Shown here piece by piece: positions 23,554 through 31,560 of a DNA stretch of 43,965 bases (position 1 is its first letter; every line of letters starts with the position of its first letter). A model generated the notes under the pieces. It had not been told where the DNA came from, made no database searches, and was given only the letters and a program-made list of their open reading frames with translations. Made by a program: the position numbers and the translations under genes. The stretch comes from Streptomyces violaceorubidus (GTDB lineage: Bacteria > Actinomycetota > Actinomycetes > Streptomycetales > Streptomycetaceae), in assembly GCF_000717995.1 (NCBI RefSeq), contig NZ_JODM01000040.1, forward strand, positions 1 to 43,965. Direction: 5' to 3'.

Positions 23554-24117
23554 TCAGACCGGGCGGCGTGCCCCGCGGGTCAGGCGGAGGGCGGAGACCA
23601 GGAAGAAGACGCCGCCGAGGAAGGCGTAGCCCGCGAGGCTGCCCAGCGACGGGTCGTCGGCGCCGGCCTGCGTGACGAACGAGATGCCGGCGAGTGTCGA
23701 GACGGCGCCGCTGACGATCATCGGCCACTGCCCGCCCAGGTGACGGCGTACGGCGCCCGCGACGAGCTGGACGATCCCGGCGGTGACGGCCCAGGCGCCC
23801 CAGACGCGCAGGACGGCCGGGATTCCGGAGGTCGCGGCGAGGGCGAGGGCGAGGACCGTCAGGGAGCTGATCGCGATGTTGGCGTACAGGGGCGCGACCG
23901 GGCCGCCGTCCGCCCGCGCCGACCGGACGTCGACGACCGCGGCCACCACGTCGAACAGCGGGTAGACCAGCAGCAGGGTCGTGCTCAGCGGGCCCAGCGC
24001 GTCGGCGGTGGCGAAGAGCAGGGCGGCCCATACGGCGGCGAACGCGAAGCGGAGGAAGTACAGCTTCCGGAGGGTGACGGGGGCGCTGGCGGGCGGAGCG
24101 GCGACGACGGTGGCCAC
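23554..24117 (-). CDS. HdeD/DUF308-like membrane protein
   Basis: The 187-residue protein has about six hydrophobic helices and few polar loops. The pattern and length resemble DUF308/HdeD-type membrane proteins linked to acid resistance in enterics. The GTG at 24117 is chosen because translation farther upstream passes through a 7-bp repeat array. It is probably co-transcribed with the beta-helix gene that follows. The family assignment is by hydropathy and length only. Confidence 0.7.
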   Translation of the reverse strand: MATVVAAPPASAPVTLRKLYFLRFAFAAVWAALLFATADALGPLSTTLLLVYPLFDVVAAVVDVRSARADGGPVAPLYANIAISSLTVLALALAATSGIPAVLRVWGAWAVTAGIVQLVAGAVRRHLGGQWPMIVSGAVSTLAGISFVTQAGADDPSLGSLAGYAFLGGVFFLVSALRLTRGARRPV

Positions 24118-24161
24118 AGGAGTGCCTTTCGGTGAGGCGGAAGGTGGGAAGCGGGAGACGT

Positions 24162-24231
24162 GCGGCACGCAGCACGCGGCACGCGGCACGCGGCACGCAG
24201 CACGCGGCACGCGGCACGCGGCACGCGGCAC
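24162..24231. repeat. 7-bp tandem repeat, ten copies
   Basis: GCGGCAC/GCAGCAC units repeat ten times, 45 bp upstream of the HdeD-like gene start. The rest of the 323-bp divergent spacer 24118-24440 contains the ECF42-type promoter and no gene. Confidence 0.92.
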
Positions 24232-24361
24232 GCGATGCGGTCTTGCATGAGCGCTGCGAGGCGGGAGGCGCGGAAGGGCTGCTGAGAGAGGTGTCGGCGG
24301 CGGCCCCGGAAGAGGGCTGAGGAGGAATTCCGGAAAGAGTTTCCGTCCGGCCCTCCCGCGG

Positions 24362-24388
24362 TGTCGAGAACCCGCGTCCGGCTCCGTC
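24362..24388 (+). promoter_or_regulatory. ECF42-type promoter of the YCII/sigma operon
   Basis: TGTCGA (24362-24367) is followed by 17 bases and CGTC (24385-24388), 53 bp before the YCII gene. As I recall, ECF42 sigma factors of Streptomyces recognise TGTCGA at -35 and CG(A/T)C at -10. The operon encodes such a sigma factor, so autoregulation is implied. Confidence 0.65.
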
Positions 24389-24440
24389 CCAGGGGTGAAC
24401 GAGGCCACAATGGGCCGCACCAGCACCTAGGAGACGCATC

Positions 24441-24848
24441 ATGGCCAAGTACCTGCTGCTCAAGCACTACCGAGGCGCCCCCGAGCCGGTCAACGCAGCG
24501 CCGATGGACCAGTGGACGCCGGAGGAGATCTCCGCCCACATGCAGTTCATGCAGGACTTCGCGGACCGGCTCGAGAAGACGGGTGAGTTCGTCGACGGGC
24601 AGGCGCTCGCCCCCGAGGGGACGTGGGTCAGGTACGACGGTGAGGGCAGACCGCCGGTCACCGACGGGCCGTTCGCCGAGACCAAGGACCTCATCGCCGG
24701 CTGGATGGTGATCGACGTCGACAGCTACGAGCGCGCCGTCGAGCTGGCCGGGGAGCTGTCCGCCGCCCCGGGCGCGGGCGGGAAGCCGATCCACGAGTGG
24801 CTGGAGCTGCGGCCGTTCATGGGCGTGCACCCGACCGTCACGGAGTGA
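24441..24848 (+). CDS. YCII/DGPF-domain protein partner of ECF42 sigma
   Basis: The 135-residue alpha-beta barrel-like protein of the YCII superfamily has the DGPF signature within PVTDGPFAETKDLIAGWMV (about residues 73-91). The N-terminal strand MAKYLLLKHYRG is also typical. DGPF proteins are the constant genomic partners of ECF42 sigma factors; their biochemical role is unresolved. The ATG at 24441 follows a weak AGGAGA site. The stop codon overlaps a GTG of the sigma gene, so the two are translationally coupled. Confidence 0.93.
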   Translation: MAKYLLLKHYRGAPEPVNAAPMDQWTPEEISAHMQFMQDFADRLEKTGEFVDGQALAPEGTWVRYDGEGRPPVTDGPFAETKDLIAGWMVIDVDSYERAVELAGELSAAPGAGGKPIHEWLELRPFMGVHPTVTE

Positions 24849-25999
24849 CGCCGCCGATGGACGAGGCCCTGATCAGGAGCCTCACGCCCGGCGTGCTGAC
24901 CGCCCTCGTCCGTCGCGGAGCCGACTTCGCGGCGGCCGAGGACGCGGTCCAGGACGCGCTGGTGGAGGCGGTCCGCGGGTGGCCGGACGATCCGCCGCGG
25001 GACCCGAAGGGGTGGCTGGTCACCGTGGCCTGGCGGCGGTTCCTCGACGCGGCGCGCGCCGACACCGCCCGCCGTCGGCGCGAGGACCGCGTCGAGGAGG
25101 AGCCGGCGCCCGGTCCGGCGCCCGACGTGGACGACACGCTCCAGCTCTACTTCCTGTGCGCGCACCCCTCGCTGACGCCGTCCTCGGCCGTGGCGCTCAC
25201 GCTGCGCGCCGTCGGCGGGCTGACCACCCGGCAGATCGCACGGGCCTACCTGGTGCCCGAGGCGACCATGGCGCAGCGGATCAGCCGGGCGAAGCGCACC
25301 GTCTCCGGCGTCCGGTTCGACCGGCCCGGGGACGTCGCCACCGTGCTGCGCGTCCTCTACCTCGTCTTCAACGAGGGCTATTCCAGCGACGTCGACCTCG
25401 CCGCCGAGGCCATCCGGCTCACCCGGCAGCTCGCGGCCTCGGTCGACCACCCGGAGGTGGCGGGGCTGCTGGCGCTGATGCTGCTCCACCACGCGCGGCG
25501 CGCCGCCCGTACCGCACCCGACGGCAGACTGGTGCCGCTGGCCGAGCAGGACCGCGGCCGGTGGGACACCGCGTCCATCGCCGAGGGGGTGAGGATTCTG
25601 CAGGCGGCGCTCGCCCGGGACCGGTTGGGCGAGTTCCAGGCGCAGGCCGCCGTCGCCGCCCTGCACGCCGACGCGCCCACCGCCGGGGAGACCGACTGGG
25701 TGCAGATCGTGGAGTGGTACGACGAGCTCGCGCGCCTGACCGACAGCCCCGTCGTCCGGCTCAACCGCGCGGTCGCCGTCGGGGAGGCCGACGGGCCGCG
25801 CGCCGGGCTGGCGGCGCTCGCCGCGCTGGACGACACGCTGCCCCGTCACACCGCGGTGGCGGCGTACCTGCACGAGCGCGACGGCGACCTGGACACGGCG
25901 GCGCGGCTGTACGCCGAGGCGGCCCACAAGGCGCCCGACCTCGCCGAACGCGACCACCTCACGCGCCAGGCCGCCCGCCTCAACTCGCGTCCCCGGTGA
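24845..25999 (+). CDS. ECF42 group RNA polymerase sigma factor
   Basis: The extracytoplasmic-function sigma factor has about 384 residues, far longer than usual ECF factors because of a C-terminal extension of about 200 residues. Region 2 is at about residues 15-80 (DFAAAEDAVQDALVEAV, PKGWLVTVAWRRFLDAAR). Region 4 is at about 115-165 (LTTRQIARAYLVPEATMAQRISRAKR). The extension carries helix pairs such as LARDRLGEFQAQAAVAALHADAP and NRAVAVGEADGPRAGL, the TPR-like layout of ECF42. No anti-sigma gene is adjacent, as expected. Start is the GTG overlapping the YCII stop (GTGA) or the ATG at 24857. The 3' end overlaps the convergent TetR gene by 20 bp. Confidence 0.94.
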   Translation: MTPPMDEALIRSLTPGVLTALVRRGADFAAAEDAVQDALVEAVRGWPDDPPRDPKGWLVTVAWRRFLDAARADTARRRREDRVEEEPAPGPAPDVDDTLQLYFLCAHPSLTPSSAVALTLRAVGGLTTRQIARAYLVPEATMAQRISRAKRTVSGVRFDRPGDVATVLRVLYLVFNEGYSSDVDLAAEAIRLTRQLAASVDHPEVAGLLALMLLHHARRAARTAPDGRLVPLAEQDRGRWDTASIAEGVRILQAALARDRLGEFQAQAAVAALHADAPTAGETDWVQIVEWYDELARLTDSPVVRLNRAVAVGEADGPRAGLAALAALDDTLPRHTAVAAYLHERDGDLDTAARLYAEAAHKAPDLAERDHLTRQAARLNSRPR

Positions 26000-26663
26000 C
26001 CGCCTGCGGACGGTCCGGACCGCGGCGCCCGTACTCCGCGAGCGCCGGGGTCAGCAGGTCGAAGGCGCGGGGTGCCTCCCGTGCCAGCACCTCGGCGACC
26101 TGCGCTTGGGTGCGCCCCGCCAGGGTCAGCTCCTGGATGCGGGTGAACAGGACGCGGTGGACGCCGCCCAGCAGGGTCGCGGCCGTGCGGGGGGTGATGT
26201 CGTCGGGCGGGGTGTCCGTCGACTCGGCCAGGGCCGCGGTCAGCGCCTCCTCCCGCCGGTCGTGGAGGCCGCGCAGGCACGAGGTGAGGGTGGGGCTGTC
26301 GGCGATCATGCGGGCGAAGGGCCGTCCGGCGAAGCCCGCGACGGGGTCGTGGGCCGCCACGGCCGCCAGGAAGGCGTGGCGCAGGGCCGTCAGGGGGGTC
26401 TCGCCCGGTCCGCGCGAGGTCACGATGGCGGCCAGGGCGGCGACGAACTCGTCCTGGTGGTCCAGGGCCAGGTCTTCCTTGTGCGGGAAGTAGTTCGTCA
26501 CCGTCTTCTTGGCGACCCGGGCGGCGTCGGCGATCTCGGCGATCGTCGTGTGCTCGAAGCCGTGCTCGATGAAGAGCCTGGTGGCGTGGTCGGAGATCAG
26601 CTGCCGCGTCTCGCGCTTCTTGGTCTCGCGCAGGCCCAGCACCGGTGCGTCGTTCGGGTCCAT
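25980..26663 (-). CDS. TetR family regulator divergent from vgb
   Basis: The 227-residue protein has a TetR_N domain at about residues 15-62 (TIAEIADAARVAKKTVTNYFPHKEDL). The helical effector domain resembles MftR/AcrR-type regulators. The ATG at 26663 leaves a 67-bp divergent spacer to the streptogramin lyase gene. In that spacer TGACGGTCA overlaps the -35 box of the lyase promoter. Repression of the lyase with release by a streptogramin or related ligand is the obvious model, an inference. The gene overlaps the ECF42 sigma gene tail to tail. Confidence 0.92.
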   Translation of the reverse strand: MDPNDAPVLGLRETKKRETRQLISDHATRLFIEHGFEHTTIAEIADAARVAKKTVTNYFPHKEDLALDHQDEFVAALAAIVTSRGPGETPLTALRHAFLAAVAAHDPVAGFAGRPFARMIADSPTLTSCLRGLHDRREEALTAALAESTDTPPDDITPRTAATLLGGVHRVLFTRIQELTLAGRTQAQVAEVLAREAPRAFDLLTPALAEYGRRGPDRPQAVTGDAS

Positions 26664-26694
26664 GAGCGAATCTTACCCCGATGGTATTTTTATA

Positions 26695-26722
26695 TTGACG
26701 GTCAGTAGCCTCTGAGTAAAAT
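26695..26722 (+). promoter_or_regulatory. Leaderless vgb promoter with overlapping TetR operator
   Basis: TTGACG (26695-26700), 16 bases, TAAAAT (26717-26722) is a near-consensus housekeeping promoter. The lyase ATG at 26731 lies nine bases beyond the -10 box, so the mRNA is probably leaderless. The inverted repeat TGAC-G-GTCA (26696-26704) covers the -35 box. Confidence 0.7.
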
Positions 26723-26730
26723 TACGCTCA

Positions 26731-27657
26731 ATGAATGAATTCAGCGAAAGGTACGGCTCCGACTCCGTGCGCGAGTTCCCCGTGAGCGACGCGGACGCCG
26801 GTCCCTACGCGCTCGCCGAGGGACCGGACGGCGCCCTGTGGTTCACCCTCGTCCACCGGGGCGCCGTCGCCCGCAGGGACCCGGACGACGGGCGGGTCAC
26901 CGTCCATCCGGTCGGCGAGGGGCCGACCGTCATCGCGTGCGGGCCCGACGGCGCCCTGTGGTTCACCGAGTACCGCACGCACCGCATCGGCCGGATCACC
27001 CCGGACGGCGACTACTCCTCCTTCGCGCCGCTCACGCCCGAGGGCGGACCGTTCGGGATCACCGTCGGACCGGACGGGGCCATGTGGTTCACGCTCTCCG
27101 CGGCCGACCGCGTCGGCCGTATCACCACGGACGGCGAGGTCACCGAGTACGCGGCGCCCGGCGCCTTCCCGTCCGCCGTCGCGGCCGGGCCGGACGGCGC
27201 CCTGTGGTGCACCCTCAACCAGGGCAACGCCCTCGGGCGGCTGACCACCGACGGCCACGGCACCGCGTACCCGCTGCCCACGGAGGGCGCCGCGCCCGTG
27301 GGCATCGCCGCGGGGCCGGACGGCGCCGTGTGGTTCACCGAGATCGGGGCCGGGCGGATCGGCCGGATCACCATGGCCGGCGACATCACCGAGCACCCGC
27401 TCCCCGACCCGGCGGCCCGCCCGCACGCGGTGACGGCGGGGCCCGACGGGGCGCTGTGGTTCACCGAGTGGGGCAGTGGCCGGGTCGGCCGGATCACCGT
27501 CGAGGGCCGCATCACCTCGTACGCCCTCTCCCGTACCGACAGCGAGCCGCACGGCATCGCCGCGCACGGCGGCGCCCTGTGGTGCGCCCTGGAAACCGGC
27601 TCGCTGGCCAGGATCGAGATCCCGCACGAGGTCCCACGAGAGGAAGTCCCCGCTTGA
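26731..27657 (+). CDS. vgb: Virginiamycin B lyase (streptogramin B hydrolase-type lyase)
   Basis: The 308-residue seven-bladed beta-propeller opens the ring of type B streptogramins by C-O bond cleavage. Seven blades are marked by repeats of GPDGALWFTE or close variants. The four active-site residues I recall for staphylococcal Vgb (His228, Glu268, His270, Glu284) have counterparts at H232, E272, H274 and E288, with identical spacing. The product is therefore likely an active resistance enzyme. The start is leaderless behind a strong promoter with an operator for the divergent TetR. The DUF5701 gene follows with a four-base TTGA overlap or a few bases later. Confidence 0.93.
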   Translation: MNEFSERYGSDSVREFPVSDADAGPYALAEGPDGALWFTLVHRGAVARRDPDDGRVTVHPVGEGPTVIACGPDGALWFTEYRTHRIGRITPDGDYSSFAPLTPEGGPFGITVGPDGAMWFTLSAADRVGRITTDGEVTEYAAPGAFPSAVAAGPDGALWCTLNQGNALGRLTTDGHGTAYPLPTEGAAPVGIAAGPDGAVWFTEIGAGRIGRITMAGDITEHPLPDPAARPHAVTAGPDGALWFTEWGSGRVGRITVEGRITSYALSRTDSEPHGIAAHGGALWCALETGSLARIEIPHEVPREEVPA

Positions 27658-27662
27658 CCGGC

Positions 27663-28337
27663 ATGACGCACTCCCCCGCCTTCGACGCCGCCGCCGAGTT
27701 CGACCGGCAGGTCCGCACCCTGGTCGCGCTCGGGTACCCGGCGCTGTCCGGCCGCACCCCCGACGGGTTCGCCGAGCTGGTGGCGCCGCTGCGCGCCGAG
27801 GCCGTGGCCCGCACGGACTCGGCGGCGTACGCGGAGTACGACCCCGCCGCGACCGGACGCGTGCCCTTCGTCCTCGTCGTCGGACGCGAACTCGCCCCGA
27901 TCGAGCGGACCCTGCCGCTGACCACGCTGCACGGCGGCCGGCTGCCCGGGTTCGTGGACCGCACCTTCGAACCCGGCTCCCTGGAACGGTTCGTCGCCAC
28001 CGGACCGACCCGGCCGCCCGGCGCGGGCGGCGTCCACCTGCTGTTCGACGTCGAACGCGGGGAGGAGTTCTGCGGGGTCGTGCCGGGCGACGCGATGGCC
28101 ACCGTCGCCGAGCGGGGCCGCACGCTCCTCACCATCGAGGAGGGGGTCGCCCTGTTGACCCTCGTCCCGGAGACCCTGGTCAAGAACAAGTGCTTCTCAC
28201 TGGGCGGTTCGCGGTGCGGCGACCGCCGGGTGCCGGCACTGTGGATCAGCAAGCGCGCCCCGAAGCTCGGCTGGTGCTGGGAGGGCAACCCGCACACCTG
28301 GCTCGGCATGGCCTCGGCCGGCGCGCGCCACGCCTGA
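27663..28337 (+). CDS. DUF5701 family protein
   Basis: The 224-residue soluble protein of unknown function has conserved-looking blocks RVPFVLVVGREL, ERTLPLTTLHG, LFDVERGEEFCGVVP and LVKNKCFSLGGSRCGDRRVPALWISK. The ending GWCWEGNPHTWLGMASAG is also characteristic. The ATG at 27663 is given. A TTG at 27654 overlapping the lyase stop codon has the better-placed GAGAGGAAG ribosome site and may be the true start. It is co-transcribed with the streptogramin lyase. Its role there is unknown. Confidence 0.85.
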   Translation: MTHSPAFDAAAEFDRQVRTLVALGYPALSGRTPDGFAELVAPLRAEAVARTDSAAYAEYDPAATGRVPFVLVVGRELAPIERTLPLTTLHGGRLPGFVDRTFEPGSLERFVATGPTRPPGAGGVHLLFDVERGEEFCGVVPGDAMATVAERGRTLLTIEEGVALLTLVPETLVKNKCFSLGGSRCGDRRVPALWISKRAPKLGWCWEGNPHTWLGMASAGARHA

Positions 28338-28377
28338 GCACCGCCACACCTGAGCACCGTCGGGCCCGGGCGCTCGG

Positions 28378-28399
28378 CGCCGGGGTCCCCTCCCCGGCG
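28378..28399. terminator. Hairpin between convergent genes
   Basis: CGCCGGGG/CCCCGGCG with a six-base loop lies between the DUF5701 stop and the convergent MFS stop at 28476. Confidence 0.65.
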
Positions 28400-28475
28400 G
28401 CCCCAGCGGCGCGGCATCGCCGGGTCGCCGGGTCGCCGTGGCGAGCGGGGAGGAGCCGCCCCGCTCGCCCGGCGC

Positions 28476-29693
28476 TCAGGCCGGCCGAACCGCCGCCCGC
28501 GTCGGCAGCAGGCCGCCGTCGGGCGCGTCCCGCCGGCTCGCCACCGTCAGCGTGAGCGTCACCGTGAGCGAGGCGAGCGCCATCACCGACATGGCCGTCG
28601 CCGGAGAGGTGAACTGGGCCACCGTGCCGGCCAGCGTCGCGGAGAGGCCCTGGAGGGTGAGCATCCCCGCGGAGTGCAGACCGAGGGCGTGCCCGGAGAG
28701 TTCCTCGGGGGTCAGGGCGACCAGGCGCTCCTGCTGCACCAGGCTCGCCCCGAAGCCCACCGACGCCAGGGCCACCAGTACGGCCGTCAGCGGCAGCGGC
28801 GGGCGCAGGAAGAGGACCAGGTACGGGGCCGCCAGCAGCGCCAGGAGCGGGATGCCGAGGCGCGGGCGCAGCCGGGCGGGCAGCAGCCGCCCGATCGCCA
28901 CGTCCCCGGCGAGCATGCCCAGCGCGCCGCACGCGAACAGCGTGCCCGCGGCGCGCGGGTCGTAGGAGACGAACAGCGACTCGCAGCCGACGACGAGGCC
29001 GTTGGGGATCCACAGGGCCAGGTACACGTGGCGGCGCGGACGGGCCGACCAGAGCAGGGCGTTGGCCCGCCAGGTGGCCGTGACGGAGGGGCGGCCCGCG
29101 ACCCGGGGCGGGCGGCAGGTCAGACGGAGCGCGAGGGCCGCCGACGTGCCGTACAGGGCGGCCGCGAGCAGCAGGCACAGGCGCGGCGACAGTACGGTCA
29201 CCAGGACGCCCCCGGTCGCGTATCCGGCGATCTGCATGAGGCCGCTCATCATGTTGAAGAGCGAACGCCCCGTCAGATAACCGTCCTTGGCGAGGATCTC
29301 GGTCAGCAGGCCCCAGCGGACCCCGCCGCCGAGCGAGGCGATCAGCCCCTCGACGAGGACGATGACGAGCATCGCCCACACCGGCAGGCCGGGCAGCGCG
29401 AGGGCCGCGGTGGCGGCGGCGAAGGAGAGCGAGAGGCCCGCCAGCGTCGCGCGCGGCGGCAGCCGGTCGGCGCCGGAGAGGAAGAACGTGGCGCCCAGCA
29501 CCTGGGCGAGCGCCGGGCCGAACATGCTGACCGCGGACAGCAGCGGCGAGTTCGTCGCCCGGAACACCAGGGTGCCTAGCGCGAGCCCGCTGACCGTCTG
29601 GGCGGCGATGTTGGCGGAGGAGGAGAGGAAGAGGGGGCTGAACTCGGGGGTGCGGAAGAGGTCCGTGTAGGTCGTGCGGGGGGTGTCCGGCAT
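28476..29693 (-). CDS. MFS transporter (12-helix)
   Basis: The 405-residue membrane transporter has about 12 hydrophobic helices and a conserved opening FRTPEFSPLFLSSSANIAAQTVSGLALG. It belongs to the MFS group that often pairs with DUF5937 ArsR regulators. The ATG at 29693 has an 79-bp divergent spacer to such a regulator, which contains a TTTCGC-N6-GCGAAA inverted repeat. An export role controlled by that regulator is likely. The substrate is unknown. Confidence 0.9.
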   Translation of the reverse strand: MPDTPRTTYTDLFRTPEFSPLFLSSSANIAAQTVSGLALGTLVFRATNSPLLSAVSMFGPALAQVLGATFFLSGADRLPPRATLAGLSLSFAAATAALALPGLPVWAMLVIVLVEGLIASLGGGVRWGLLTEILAKDGYLTGRSLFNMMSGLMQIAGYATGGVLVTVLSPRLCLLLAAALYGTSAALALRLTCRPPRVAGRPSVTATWRANALLWSARPRRHVYLALWIPNGLVVGCESLFVSYDPRAAGTLFACGALGMLAGDVAIGRLLPARLRPRLGIPLLALLAAPYLVLFLRPPLPLTAVLVALASVGFGASLVQQERLVALTPEELSGHALGLHSAGMLTLQGLSATLAGTVAQFTSPATAMSVMALASLTVTLTLTVASRRDAPDGGLLPTRAAVRPA

Positions 29694-29732
29694 GCGGGGA
29701 GTGTGAGGGGGGCGCGGGACCGGCCGTTAGTG

Positions 29733-29750
29733 TTTCGCGCGGAGGCGAAA
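29733..29750. promoter_or_regulatory. Operator candidate between MFS and ArsR genes
   Basis: TTTCGC-GCGGAG-GCGAAA is a perfect 6-bp-arm inverted repeat in the middle of the 79-bp divergent spacer. Confidence 0.5.
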
Positions 29751-29772
29751 GGTGCGGAGGGCGGGGGACCGT

Positions 29773-30756
29773 ATGGGCTGGTGGGAGATCAACGCCGACA
29801 CCCTCGCGCGCAGCCGTTTCGTCGTCTCGCCGCTCGACGAGACCCTGGCCTGTCTGAAGATGCTGCACGCGGGAGTGGCCGGGCATCCCGGTGAGCGGGC
29901 CTGGCTCGCCACCCACCGGCCCGCCCATCTGCGCCGCATGGCGGCCGACCCGGTCACCGCGCTCCTCGTCGCCTCGGGCCTCGGCCGGGAGTGGAACGCC
30001 GACTTCCTCACCCCCACCCCGGCCGAGGGCCAGAGCTTCGCGGAGGGCGTCGCGCGGATCCGGGCGACCCGTCCCGACGTGGCGCGCGCCGACCTGGCCG
30101 TCTCCCTGGGCGGGACGCTCCCGGCCGCCCTGGACCGCGACGACCTGCCGGAGCGGGCCGCCGCGCTGTTGGAGGAGGTCTGGGCCGAGGCGGTGGGGCC
30201 GGACTGGGACCGGCGCCGCCGGGTCCTGGAGGCGGACGTCGTCGCGCGGACCGCGCAGGTGAGCCGGGGCGGCTGGGCGACGGTGCTGGACGCCCTGCGG
30301 CCCGGCACCCGATGGCTGGGCGACAACCGGCTCCAGATCAACCTGAACCCGTACCCGCCGCGCGAGCTGTCCGGGGCGGAGCTGCTCCTCGTCCCGATCA
30401 CGGCGCAGCGGCACGGCTGGGTGGCGTGGGAGGAGCCCGAGCGGTACGCGATGGTCTACCCGTGCGCGGGTGCCCTCGCCGGCGACGGTGCCCGGCGCGC
30501 GCCCGCCGCCCTCGGCGCCCTGCTCGGTCCGGCCCGCGCGGGCGTGCTGACGCTGCTCGGCACCCCCATGAGCACCAGCCAACTGGTCGGCGTGACCGGG
30601 CAGGGCCTCGGGTCGGTCGGACGGCATCTGCGGGTGCTGCTCGACGCGGGTCTGGTGGAGCGGCGGCGCGCGGGCCGCTCGGTGCTGTACTCGCGCACAC
30701 CGGCCGGGGAGGTGCTCGTCGAGGCGGGCGGCGGGAACGGGACGGCGCCGGGCTAG
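29773..30756 (+). CDS. DUF5937/ArsR-type winged-helix regulator
   Basis: The 327-residue protein has an N-terminal DUF5937 region (about 1-180: RSRFVVSPLDETLACLKML) and a C-terminal ArsR-like winged helix. The latter is seen in LLGTPMSTSQLVGVTGQGLGSVGRHLRVLLDAGLVERRRAGRSVLYSRT (about 265-315; shown in pieces: TSQLVGVTGQGLGSVGRHL, AGLVERRRAGRSVLY). The ATG at 29773 has GGGGGA upstream. It is divergent from the MFS gene and probably its repressor. The ligand is unknown. Confidence 0.9.
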   Translation: MGWWEINADTLARSRFVVSPLDETLACLKMLHAGVAGHPGERAWLATHRPAHLRRMAADPVTALLVASGLGREWNADFLTPTPAEGQSFAEGVARIRATRPDVARADLAVSLGGTLPAALDRDDLPERAAALLEEVWAEAVGPDWDRRRRVLEADVVARTAQVSRGGWATVLDALRPGTRWLGDNRLQINLNPYPPRELSGAELLLVPITAQRHGWVAWEEPERYAMVYPCAGALAGDGARRAPAALGALLGPARAGVLTLLGTPMSTSQLVGVTGQGLGSVGRHLRVLLDAGLVERRRAGRSVLYSRTPAGEVLVEAGGGNGTAPG

Positions 30757-30943
30757 GGGGGTGTCGTGTGGATCGGGCCGGCTCCGGGCGACGGCGCCTT
30801 GCGGCCGACCCGGGCGGGGTCCGGTGCGTGCGGCTGCAAGACGGAGCAGGGCGACAGGGCGGAGCCCCGGCCACCGACGACAACGCCGCAGATGTGCGTG
30901 CCGGACCCCGCGACCCCGGCAGGATCCACCCGACACCACCCCT

Positions 30944-30949
30944 TAGCAT
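30944..30949 (+). promoter_or_regulatory. -10 box of a leaderless glutathione peroxidase mRNA
   Basis: TAGCAT lies seven bases before the ATG at 30957, with no ribosome site between them. No convincing -35 box is visible. Confidence 0.4.
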
Positions 30950-30956
30950 CCGGTGC

Positions 30957-31478
30957 ATGACGACCTCAGCGAACACGCGGAACGACGACAGCCTCCCCCT
31001 CGACGTCGGGATCGGCGCCCTCCAGGGCGGGTCCGCGGACCTCTCCCAGTACGCCGGCCAGGTCGTACTGGTGGTCAACGTGGCCTCCAAGTGCGGGCTG
31101 ACCCCGCAGTACTCGGGCCTGGAGCGACTGCACGAGCGGTACGCGGAGCAGGGATTCACCGTGCTGGGCGTGCCCTGCAACCAGTTCATGGGCCAGGAGC
31201 CCGGCAGCGCCGACGAGATCGCCGAGTTCTGCTCGGCGACGTACGGGGTCACCTTCCCGATGACCGAGAAGGTCGAGGTCAACGGAGAGGACCGGCACCC
31301 GCTGTACGACCGGCTGACCGGCTTCGCGGACGGCGAGGGACACAGCGGGGACATCCGCTGGAACTTCGAGAAGTTCCTGATCGGGCGGGACGGCAAGGTC
31401 GCCGCCCGCTTCTCGCCGCAGACCGAGCCGGAGGCGCCCGAGGTCGTGGCGGCCGTAGAGGAACGCCTCGCCGGTTGA
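30957..31478 (+). CDS. Glutathione peroxidase family (thioredoxin-type) peroxidase
   Basis: The 173-residue thiol peroxidase reduces hydroperoxides. The peroxidatic Cys46 lies in NVASKCGLTPQY, Gln80 in PCNQFMGQEP, and Trp in RWNFEKFLIGRDG. Cys92 (EFCSATYGVTFPM) is in the position of the resolving cysteine of non-selenium enzymes, which use thioredoxin rather than glutathione. Streptomyces lack glutathione, so thioredoxin or mycothiol-linked reduction is expected. The start at 30957 appears leaderless. From memory, S. coelicolor SCO4444 is the counterpart, close to the same XRE/DUF397 pair. Confidence 0.93.
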   Translation: MTTSANTRNDDSLPLDVGIGALQGGSADLSQYAGQVVLVVNVASKCGLTPQYSGLERLHERYAEQGFTVLGVPCNQFMGQEPGSADEIAEFCSATYGVTFPMTEKVEVNGEDRHPLYDRLTGFADGEGHSGDIRWNFEKFLIGRDGKVAARFSPQTEPEAPEVVAAVEERLAG

Positions 31479-31560
31479 CCTTCCCCCTGGGGCAGGGCCG
31501 AACGTCCGCGTCGCCGGGTGGAACGGCCGGTCGCCGACGAGGCAGCGTCGCGGGCGAGGA

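Noticed and set aside
21848..24463. 871-residue version of the beta-helix protein
   Set aside because: The extension runs antisense-like through the HdeD-like gene and the 7-bp repeat; the GTG at 23488 fits better.
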